DNA of 5,675 nt from a bacterium (GTDB lineage: Bacteria > Bacillota > Clostridia > Oscillospirales > Acutalibacteraceae), in assembly GCA_020627425.1 (NCBI GenBank), contig JAHKXX010000203.1, forward strand, positions 1 through 5,675. Direction: 5' to 3'. The notes beneath the pieces were generated by a model. The model did no database searches. It was not told the origin of the DNA and was given only the letters and a program-made list of their open reading frames with translations. Below, piece by piece: positions 1 through 5,530 of this stretch. How positions within the stretch are numbered: position 1 is the stretch's first letter; every line of letters starts with the position of its first letter. A program made the position numbers and the translations under genes.

Positions 1-669
1 AGAGACGATACCGGTCAACTGTTCGGATTTACTTGCCTCATAGATCTTACCGGAGGTAGTATCGGAGATATTTTTCAGTTCGTTGGTATTGAGTGTACCG
101 TCACAGTTGAGACCGATAGAATAAACAGGTATAGATTTTTTAGAAAGGGAGCTGAGCGTCTCCTTCATTTCTTTTTGTGCTTCCTTTTCGGTACGTGGTC
201 CGCCCGAAAGGTCGGAGTTGCCGTCGCTGAGGAGGATTATAGCTCTTTTAGACGACGAGTCGTTTTTCTTATCAAAGATATGTAATGCCTCTGTAAGACC
301 GAGAGCGATATCGGTACCGCCGCCGTCGACATAGCGTATTTTTGATATTTTATTACGGATGTTTTTCAGTGTACTTTCGTTCTTGATATCCGTAAGCTGC
401 ATACTCTCGATTATCTCCTGAGTATACACATCATAGCCTATGGCGCACGAGCTGTCGCACAGATCGACAAAAAGGTTAAACGCGTCTGTTGCTATTCTGT
501 TAGGGTCAGACGACAGCATAGATCCGCTTGCGTCCAGCACAAACACAACATCAAGGTTCAGACTTTCGTCATTAGACGGAGCTGCATTAACCGCAAGCGT
601 AGAGCCTAACACCGCAGCCGTCATCACAGTCGCTGCTATGCCAAGCATTCTTTTTTTACTTCTTTTCAT
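1..669 (-). CDS. Secreted von Willebrand factor A (VWA) domain protein, C-terminus cut by window edge
   Basis: The frame is open from an ATG at 669 to the left edge, giving 223 residues with no stop. Residues 1-30 look like a signal peptide: a basic start (MKRSKKR), a hydrophobic Ala/Val/Leu core, and likely cleavage near VNA-A at 27-30. If cleavage fails, the segment would act as a membrane anchor. A VWA fold begins at about residue 38. The metal-ion-dependent adhesion site is complete: D46-A-S48-G-S50, T119 in GGGTDI, and D149 in LLSDGN. It should therefore bind a divalent metal and act in extracellular adhesion or protein contact; the ligand cannot be told. The start is supported by AGGGGG about 7 nt upstream; a second Met at residue 8 is less likely because it would remove the basic n-region. 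A terminator upstream separates it from trxA. Three Cys (71, 75, 189) are visible in the exported part. What follows the VWA domain lies outside the window. Confidence 0.88.
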   Translation of the reverse strand, partial: MKRSKKRMLGIAATVMTAAVLGSTLAVNAAPSNDESLNLDVVFVLDASGSMLSSDPNRIATDAFNLFVDLCDSSCAIGYDVYTQEIIESMQLTDIKNESTLKNIRNKISKIRYVDGGGTDIALGLTEALHIFDKKNDSSSKRAIILLSDGNSDLSGGPRTEKEAQKEMKETLSSLSKKSIPVYSIGLNCDGTLNTNELKNISDTTSGKIYEASKSEQLTGIVS

Positions 670-720
670 TTATTTACCCCCTGAACAATAATCCTATCTA
701 ACATTACAACTATCTTCTCC

Positions 721-750
721 AAAAACGCGCCACTGGGAGTGACGCGTTTT
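721..750 (-). terminator. Rho-independent terminator after trxA
   Basis: An inverted repeat pairs 722-734 with 738-750 around a 3-nt loop. Read on the minus strand it forms 13 consecutive pairs including one U-G wobble, with the U-run made by the lower stem (TTTTT, then GG). On the plus strand the wobble becomes a C-A mismatch, so the hairpin is better suited to minus-strand transcripts. It begins 8 bases after the thioredoxin stop and ends the ppa-trx unit before the VWA gene. Confidence 0.85.
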
Positions 751-757
751 CAGGTTA

Positions 758-1066
758 TCATGATAGCATTTTCAGTATTTCTGACTTGGGCTTTACGCCG
801 ACAGAGGAGTCTATGTTCTGACCGTTTTTGAATACTATAAGGGTTGGTATAGACATTACGCCGAATTTCTCCGCAAGCTCGGGCTGCTCATCTACGTTTA
901 CCTTGCCGACCTTTATTTCGGGGTTTTCTTCGGCTATCTCGTCTACTACGGGCGAGAGCATCTTGCATGGCATACACCACGAAGCCCAAAAATCAATAAG
1001 AACCGTTTGGTCGGAGCTTAAAACCTCGTTTTCAAAATTGCTGCTTGTGATCTCAATGACTGACAT
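758..1066 (-). CDS. trxA: Thioredoxin with a WCMPC active site
   Basis: This is a 102-residue, single-domain cytosolic thioredoxin, a normal length for the family; it reduces disulfides in client proteins using electrons from a thioredoxin reductase not seen here. The active site is W30-C31-M32-P33-C34-K35, with the buried Asp at D25 (LIDFWA), the cis-proline at S72-I73-P74-T75, and the late glycine at G90. The central Met replaces the Gly of the classic WCGPC motif, which is expected to alter redox potential or client choice. An upstream in-frame ATG at 1099 would add 11 basic residues, but it has no ribosome site. The ATG at 1066 has AAGGAG 7 nt upstream and starts at the usual family position, so I chose it. 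The gene lies 77 nt after the unknown membrane protein and is followed at once by a terminator, so it is probably last in the ppa unit. There is no signal peptide. Confidence 0.95.
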   Translation of the reverse strand: MSVIEITSSNFENEVLSSDQTVLIDFWASWCMPCKMLSPVVDEIAEENPEIKVGKVNVDEQPELAEKFGVMSIPTLIVFKNGQNIDSSVGVKPKSEILKMLS

Positions 1067-1143
1067 AGCTTTTCTCCTTTTCCTGCGGTGTGTCCGCATT
1101 GTTGTTTTGTTTAGTATTTCCGGTCATCCGGTTTGTTATCAGT

Positions 1144-2184
1144 TTATGACCGTTTTTTCTTTTTCCGTCGCTTTTGTGCGTTTTTTGCAGACTCAAGCTC
1201 TTTTTCGCTTTTGGTCGGCTGATGTATAGAATCTCCGAATGCCTTCTCGTTTATCAGTGCTTTTACCAGCTGCGGGTGCTTTTCGGAGAACTCGGCTTCC
1301 TTTTCAGGGTGCTTTACTATATAGTCCTCCTGCTGCTTTGCATAGATCCCTCCGATGTGCAGAGCGCACAGGAGAAAATAAATAAATATCGACAATACCG
1401 CTCCTATACCAAGATATGGGTATATGGTGAAAATTATTACCCCCAGCGAGAGTATGGAGCATACAAAGCCTATTATGTGCTTTATGTGCCTGTGTTTGTC
1501 AAAGCTTGCGGCAAAAAATCCTACCAGCGGAAGTATTCCGAGGGCAAACGAGAACAGAGATCTTGAAATATCCGCCGAAGCATCGGCATGACCGTAGGAC
1601 TCGCCGACTGTGCCGCCGAGCATCATCTGGAACGCCGTCTGAGAGATCTGTACCGTAGCACAAAGAGTCTTCTGGGCTTTCAGCGTCGCAGTGTTCAGCG
1701 CCTTTACCGACTGCTCTGTATATTTGTTTCTGTCTGTCTGCATAGCCTTGTCTATAAGCGCCTGCAGAGCCTTGGAGTCGGTCTTGTCGGATACGTTGTA
1801 CTCCCATTTGTACGTCGCACTGTCGAGTGACCGCGAAAAATCGGGAGTTTTTTCATCCGCTTTTTTTGTGTCCTTTTCCTTAAGGTTATCGAGTGCCGAC
1901 TGCAGTTCTGACTCTGCCGCGTCTATTTCCTCCTGAGTAGCAAGCTTCAGATGTGCTTCGGAGGAGTACATAGTAGTACTAAGGTCGTCCGCGATAAATA
2001 TTCTTGCGTTCAGAAAGGGGAAGGTAAGCATAAATATACAAAGCAGATATGCCCATACAATACACAGTCTGATTATGTGAGAGGGTGTTCTCAGCTTCTT
2101 TTTTTTGTGCGGTACGTTTATTACCTCTACCTTTTTTTTGGCAGGTTTTTCTTTCTTTTCTTTTATTTCTTTGTTATTCTTCAT
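1144..2184 (-). CDS. Four-TM membrane protein of unknown function with FIVAR-like extracellular segment and polybasic ends
   Basis: I do not recognise a named family for this 346-residue protein. Predicted order: a Lys-rich cytosolic N-terminus (1-34), TM1 (about 37-59), an outside loop (about 60-207), TM2 (about 209-227), TM3 (about 236-256), TM4 (about 259-281), then a cytosolic tail ending in RRKKKKRS. The topology follows from positive charge at both ends and an even number of TM segments. In the outside loop, residues 137-174 (ALQALIDKA, NKYTEQSVKAL) resemble the first part of a FIVAR repeat, a helical module of Gram-positive cell-surface proteins. Residues 82-101 (ATQEEIDAAESELQSALDNL) resemble the closing part of such a repeat, yet come first. 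A cell-envelope role is inferred only from this. It starts 21 nt after the pyrophosphatase stop, so co-transcription is likely. Its AAAGGA ribosome site is 12 nt from the ATG and lies in a small hairpin. The coding region looks intact. Confidence 0.85.
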   Translation of the reverse strand: MKNNKEIKEKKEKPAKKKVEVINVPHKKKKLRTPSHIIRLCIVWAYLLCIFMLTFPFLNARIFIADDLSTTMYSSEAHLKLATQEEIDAAESELQSALDNLKEKDTKKADEKTPDFSRSLDSATYKWEYNVSDKTDSKALQALIDKAMQTDRNKYTEQSVKALNTATLKAQKTLCATVQISQTAFQMMLGGTVGESYGHADASADISRSLFSFALGILPLVGFFAASFDKHRHIKHIIGFVCSILSLGVIIFTIYPYLGIGAVLSIFIYFLLCALHIGGIYAKQQEDYIVKHPEKEAEFSEKHPQLVKALINEKAFGDSIHQPTKSEKELESAKNAQKRRKKKKRS

Positions 2185-2202
2185 AAAGGACTGTGTTCCT
2201 TT
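2185..2202 (-). promoter_or_regulatory. Hairpin covering the ribosome-binding site of the FIVAR-like membrane protein gene
   Basis: In the 21-nt gap between ppa and the next gene, a perfect 6-bp inverted repeat (AAAGGA at 2202-2197, TCCTTT at 2190-2185) surrounds a 6-nt loop and ends at the base before the ATG. One arm is the only visible Shine-Dalgarno sequence. If the hairpin forms, the site is masked or brought closer to the start. Ribosomes finishing ppa would melt it, so translational coupling is one reading. The stem is short and AT-rich, so it may be weak. Confidence 0.4.
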
Positions 2203-2205
2203 CGG

Positions 2206-2742
2206 TTACTTTGTGCTGAATTTTTCCTTGTAGTTTTCTATGCATTGTTCTATTACCGCTACTGCCTCGGCTTTGCCCTTTATCTCGTCAACGACAGTCT
2301 CTTTGTTTTCGAGCGTCTTGTAAACCGAAAAGAAGTGTGTCATCTCGTCGAAGATATGTCTTGGTATTTCGGAGATGTCCTTATAGGTGTTGTAGGTCGG
2401 GTCGTTAAACGGAATTGCGATTATTTTTTCGTCGTTTCTTCCGTTGTCCAGCATAGTAATAACGCCGATGGGATAACACTCAACCAAAGTCAGCGGATAT
2501 ATCACCTCGCTGCACAAAACGAGAACATCAAGCGGGTCAAGGTCGTCCGCATATGTACGGGGGATAAAGCCATAGCTTGCCGGGTAATGAGTTGATGTAT
2601 ATAGAATACGGTCAAGCTTCAGCAGACCGCTCTGCTTGTCAAGCTCATACTTTGTCTTGCTGCCCTTTGGTATTTCTATTACCACCATAAAATCTTCCGG
2701 ATTAATTCTTGCAGAATCCATATCATGCCAAATATTTTGCAT
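2206..2742 (-). CDS. ppa: Family I inorganic pyrophosphatase
   Basis: This cytosolic enzyme hydrolyses pyrophosphate to two phosphates, which pulls DNA, RNA and protein synthesis forward. Its 178 residues match the usual bacterial family I length (about 175). The metal- and phosphate-binding residues are all present: E23 (IEIP), K31 and E33 (KYEL), R45 (DR), Y57 (SYG), the signature D67-L-D69-P-L-D72, D99 and D104-E-K106, and Y141-K142. Nothing essential is missing, so it should be active and Mg-dependent. AGAGGAG lies 10 nt upstream of the ATG, and an extended -10 promoter sits a further 36 bases up. It heads a probable unit with the unknown membrane protein and thioredoxin. Many Bacillota use the unrelated family II enzyme instead, so the family I type is a small lineage clue. 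The family assignment is secure. Confidence 0.97.
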   Translation of the reverse strand: MQNIWHDMDSARINPEDFMVVIEIPKGSKTKYELDKQSGLLKLDRILYTSTHYPASYGFIPRTYADDLDPLDVLVLCSEVIYPLTLVECYPIGVITMLDNGRNDEKIIAIPFNDPTYNTYKDISEIPRHIFDEMTHFFSVYKTLENKETVVDEIKGKAEAVAVIEQCIENYKEKFSTK

Positions 2743-2777
2743 AATAATTCAGCTCCTCTTAAACAATAATTTTATCT

Positions 2778-2806
2778 ATTATAACATATTTATTTACATT
2801 TAACCA
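2778..2806 (-). promoter_or_regulatory. Extended -10 SigA promoter of the ppa unit
   Basis: On the minus strand, TATAAT at 2783-2778 is preceded by TG one base away (2786-2785), a consensus extended -10. A 17-bp spacer leads back to TGGTTA at 2806-2801, a poor -35 (3 of 6 matches), as is common when the -10 is extended. The predicted start near 2771 gives a leader of about 29 nt containing AGAGGAG. It lies between the secF terminator and ppa, in an AT-rich spacer. Confidence 0.7.
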
Positions 2807-2847
2807 TAGTTTTTATAAAAATTATTGATTTATTTATTTTAAAAAAC

Positions 2848-2881
2848 AAAAATGTCGCGGTGCTGTGACCGCGACATTTTT
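2848..2881 (-). terminator. Strong Rho-independent terminator after secF
   Basis: A perfect 14-bp stem (2848-2861 with 2868-2881) encloses a 6-nt loop. It has a GC-rich upper part and A/T-runs on both outer sides. On the minus strand the stem is followed by TTTTT, G and TTTTTT, a good U-tract. It starts a few bases after the secF stop and isolates secDF from the ppa promoter. The flanking A-run would also allow termination from the other strand, but no gene points that way. Confidence 0.93.
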
Positions 2882-2888
2882 TGTTAAA

Positions 2889-3914
2889 TTATTTTTGCAG
2901 GCTTGTTTTTGCCTTGACGTTATTTGCCTTCTGTTTTTTGCTTTTCTCTTTTTTAACTTTGTCCTTGTGGTTTTTCCACATTACCCACAGCGGACACGCG
3001 ATGCATATTGATGAATAGCAGCCGGAGATAAGACCTATCATCATCGGCAGAGCAAAGCTTACTATTGAGTCAATGTTGAATATAAGTGCTACTACAAGTA
3101 CAGAGCAGATAGCGGCTATAGTTGTTATGGATGTGCATATGGTTCTTGTGAAGCACTGGTTTATGCTGGTGTTTGTAACCTCGGCTGTAGTAGCCTTCGG
3201 ACCCATCTTTCTTCTGTTCTCACGGATACGGTCATAGATAACGATAGTATCGTTCAGAGAGTAACCGAGTATCATAAGTATAACGGCTATAAAGTTGTCG
3301 TTAAGTGACATTCTGAATACTACGAACGAGAAGTAAACTATTATCAGGTCGTGTACAAGTGCAATAACTGCCATAACGCCGGCACTGAGACCGCCTATCT
3401 TTTTGAAGCGAAGTGCAACGTAGAATATCATTATAGCTGCTGCAAGTATAACTGCCACAAGGCACTTCAGGAAGAACGTGCCGCCCTTTGACGCGTCAAC
3501 TGCAGTAGAGGAGTTTTCCTTTATGTTGTTCTTTGGGAAGGCTTTTTCGAGAGCGTCTGTAATAGCGCTTTTGTCCTCTGTATCAACAGCCTTGTTTCCG
3601 GTGAACTGAAGTGAAACTATCTTTCCGTTGTCTTTTTCTCCTGCGGCAAGGTTTTCACTGTAGGAGAAGTTTACGCTTTCGCTTTTTATGCTCTTTGAGG
3701 ACTTAACGGCGGTGTTTACCGTGTCCTCAAGCTTTTTGGTGTCGATGTTTCCGCTATAGCTGTACTTTATTATGGTACCGCCGGTGAACTGTATATCTAC
3801 CTGTGTAGGCAGAACGAATATGTTCAGTATAAGGCATACAAGCATTATGCCGAGTGATATACAGAAGTATATCTTTGAGTTCTTAACAAAGTTTATATGG
3901 AATGTCTGTCTCAT
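2889..3914 (-). CDS. secF: Protein translocase subunit SecF
   Basis: SecF pairs with SecD beside the SecYEG channel and uses proton flow to draw exported chains outward. The 341 residues show the family plan: TM1 (about 14-36), the conserved F43-T-G-G46 just outside it, an exposed P4-type domain (about 40-145), then five TM segments (about 148-168, 174-198, 205-225, 259-281, 284-313). The signature LGYSLNDTIVIYDRIREN is at 216-233, and the VHD motif is at 187-189. The Lys-rich tail (about 317-341) is longer than in minimal family members and cytosolic. Its ATG overlaps the secD stop as ATGA, with GGAGG inside the end of secD about 12 nt upstream, so translation is probably coupled and the two proteins are made in similar amounts. 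A strong terminator follows. The identification rests on motifs, length and pairing with secD. Confidence 0.96.
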   Translation of the reverse strand: MRQTFHINFVKNSKIYFCISLGIMLVCLILNIFVLPTQVDIQFTGGTIIKYSYSGNIDTKKLEDTVNTAVKSSKSIKSESVNFSYSENLAAGEKDNGKIVSLQFTGNKAVDTEDKSAITDALEKAFPKNNIKENSSTAVDASKGGTFFLKCLVAVILAAAIMIFYVALRFKKIGGLSAGVMAVIALVHDLIIVYFSFVVFRMSLNDNFIAVILMILGYSLNDTIVIYDRIRENRRKMGPKATTAEVTNTSINQCFTRTICTSITTIAAICSVLVVALIFNIDSIVSFALPMMIGLISGCYSSICIACPLWVMWKNHKDKVKKEKSKKQKANNVKAKTSLQK

Positions 3915-5260
3915 TTCTGCTTCTTACCTCCATACAATCTTCTGTTTCTTAGGAATTTATAGCGAGATATACTCTTCAGCATAAGTCTTGATGCGCCGAC
4001 TCCCATAATGAAGTTCGAGATAACACCGACAAGCAGTGTATAGCCGAATGCATATATAAGTCCCGTTGTCGATACGCCGAACATTGACGAAAGAATATTT
4101 GCCGGACCAAACACGAGTATAAGTATCACGGCAACTATTATTACAGTTACGTTACCGTCGAAGATAGCCGAGAAACTGCCCTTTGTACCGTTTGTTATAC
4201 AGCCGTCAAGGGTCTTGCCTGTATACAGCTCGTCCTTTATTCTCTCTGCGGTTATGATATTTGCGTCAACGCCCATACCTATCGAGAGTATGATACCGGC
4301 AATACCCGGTATAGTCATCGTAAAGCTTGGGAATACGGGGAAATATCCCGATACTGCCATGATGGATATAGCCAGCTGTCCGAGCAGGGCAACAAATGCG
4401 ATAAAGCCCGGGAGTCTGTACATAATGAGCATAAACAAGAATATAAACGCAAGAGCCGCAAGAGCCGAAATACCCATAGCAAGCAGGGCGTTAGAGCCGA
4501 GTGTGGGGCTTATTGTGCTGTGGCTGGTTACATCGAGTGCAAAGGGGAGTGCGCCTGCATTTATCCTGTTTGCAAGGCTTGTTGCCTCCTCTGCGGTGAA
4601 GTTACCTGTTATCTGAGCCTTGCCGTCCTTTATTACGGAGTTTACAGTAGGCGCGGACAGCAGCTGGTCGTCCATCCAGATAGATATTGTCTGATTAAGA
4701 TATTGCTCAGTAGCAGTCGCAAATTTCTCTGTGCCTTCACTTGTAAACTCAAGGTCTACCACATATTCGTGTTTTTTATCCTCAGTAGTAGTTGTGCCGG
4801 CTGCGGCATGCTTTATATCCTTACCTGTCAGCAGCTCTTCGCCTGTAGCCTCCGAGCCTGCGCGGAAGGTAAGCTGTGCTGTGGAAGCAAGCTCTTCTAT
4901 AGCTGCGTCGGGGTCATAGTTTTCCTCGTCCGATTTCCACGGGAAGCGAACAGTTACTCTGTCGTTGGTGTAGTCGGGGTAAATTTCGTAGTCGGTGACG
5001 TTCTGTGAAACCAATCTAAGGTCGAGAATGGATTTTACGGATTCCATCTGTTCCTCAGTAGCGTCCGTGCCGTTTGCAGGAGCAAAAACAGCCTCTACGC
5101 CGCCCTTGATGTCGATGCCCCATCGAATGTCGTCCAGTCCCTTTATATAGGTGATGTCAAAATCACCGTTCTCGCCTGTTATACCGAAAACAGAGGTATA
5201 TACAAGTCCAAGGATCAGAATGAACACGATGAAGAACACCGGTTTGCCAATGCGTTTCAT
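3911..5260 (-). CDS. secD: Protein translocase subunit SecD
   Basis: SecD is the larger partner of SecF and helps late steps of export across the membrane. The 449 residues are the short type found in many Gram-positive bacteria, not the longer (about 600) E. coli form. TM1 is at about 8-26. The D1-type motif W47-G-I-D-I-K-G-G54 follows, then the exposed P1 region to about 255, with LSAPTV (201-206) and the conserved FTAEEATSLANRINAGALPF stretch (221-240). Five more TM segments follow (about 258-280, 284-304, 314-335, 368-388, 398-422). TM4 holds TIPGIAG and GMGVDAN; its D332 matches the Asp that Thermus SecDF needs for proton use. F367-D-G-N370 stands where most relatives have L-D-A-N. GGAGGA lies 6 nt before the ATG and fixes the start. 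It leads the secDF unit behind a near-perfect promoter and a structured leader; no yajC is visible. Confidence 0.97.
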   Translation of the reverse strand: MKRIGKPVFFIVFILILGLVYTSVFGITGENGDFDITYIKGLDDIRWGIDIKGGVEAVFAPANGTDATEEQMESVKSILDLRLVSQNVTDYEIYPDYTNDRVTVRFPWKSDEENYDPDAAIEELASTAQLTFRAGSEATGEELLTGKDIKHAAAGTTTTEDKKHEYVVDLEFTSEGTEKFATATEQYLNQTISIWMDDQLLSAPTVNSVIKDGKAQITGNFTAEEATSLANRINAGALPFALDVTSHSTISPTLGSNALLAMGISALAALAFIFLFMLIMYRLPGFIAFVALLGQLAISIMAVSGYFPVFPSFTMTIPGIAGIILSIGMGVDANIITAERIKDELYTGKTLDGCITNGTKGSFSAIFDGNVTVIIVAVILILVFGPANILSSMFGVSTTGLIYAFGYTLLVGVISNFIMGVGASRLMLKSISRYKFLRNRRLYGGKKQK

Positions 5261-5289
5261 ACGGTATCCTCCAGTTTTTTAATTGCTTA

Positions 5290-5378
5290 TCTTTAAATGC
5301 GCTTACCATACGCCGGTATACAGAAGCACAATAAATATGCTTTTACCGGCTTTTGCGGACAGTACGCGAATTTAAAGA
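5290..5378 (-). promoter_or_regulatory. Structured 5' leader of secDF (nested inverted repeats)
   Basis: The leader from the predicted start (about 5385) to the secD ATG is about 125 nt, long for a housekeeping gene. It contains three nested pairings: an outer stem 5366-5378 with 5290-5302 (12 of 13 positions pair, nine consecutive), a perfect 7-bp stem 5344-5350 with 5312-5318 (TACCGGC on the plus strand), and an apical 5-bp stem 5338-5342 with 5324-5328. This would fold as one long interrupted hairpin ending about 30 nt before the ATG, leaving GGAGGA free. I see no match to a riboswitch class I know, and no U-run typical of an attenuator. It could be a regulator, an mRNA-stabilising 5' hairpin or chance. 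Confidence 0.45.
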
Positions 5379-5391
5379 CATATCAAAGATA

Positions 5392-5420
5392 ATTATATAT
5401 TTTCTGCATACAAATGTCAA
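5392..5420 (-). promoter_or_regulatory. secD: Consensus SigA promoter of secDF
   Basis: On the minus strand, TTGACA at 5420-5415 and TATAAT at 5397-5392 are both exact consensus hexamers with the ideal 17-bp spacer. Upstream (about 5421-5470) the DNA is rich in A- and T-runs, as in UP elements. The predicted start is near 5385. The next gene downstream is secD, so this should give strong constitutive expression of secDF unless the leader limits it. Confidence 0.9.
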
Positions 5421-5530
5421 ATGGTTTTTGGAAATAAAGGCGAATAACAGATAAAAAAGACAGATATTTTTTTAGAGTGGTTTCACAAAAGTATTTAAGC
5501 TCTTCGTAAAAGTCGCCCTGCGAGACTTAA

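Noticed and set aside
670..720. Promoter for the VWA gene
   Set aside because: A promoter must exist here because a terminator lies just upstream, but I found only poor -35/-10 pairs (for example TTTGGA with TAGATA), so I do not place one.
1067..1099. Longer thioredoxin start (MRTHRRKRRK extension)
   Set aside because: No ribosome site precedes the ATG at 1099, while the ATG at 1066 has AAGGAG at 7 nt and matches the family N-terminus.
1120..1136. CCGG-TCAT-CCGG inverted repeat in the gap before trxA
   Set aside because: A four-base stem with no U-run is too small to call a terminator or regulatory site.
828..1229. Plus-strand open frame opposite thioredoxin and its upstream gap
   Set aside because: It is antisense to a certain thioredoxin gene, has no recognisable domain, and its composition is that of a reverse reading.
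1951..2595. A 214-codon plus-strand open frame rich in Phe, Tyr and Val
   Set aside because: It lies antisense to the membrane protein and pyrophosphatase. The Phe/Tyr runs come from reading Lys-rich codons backwards.
4215..5008. Plus-strand open frames opposite secD
   Set aside because: They are shadows of secD, which has full family motifs; no plausible product is seen.
5261..5309. ATG at 5309 upstream of secD opening a frame that overlaps it
   Set aside because: It is out of frame with secD, lacks a ribosome site, and gives a peptide with no recognisable features.
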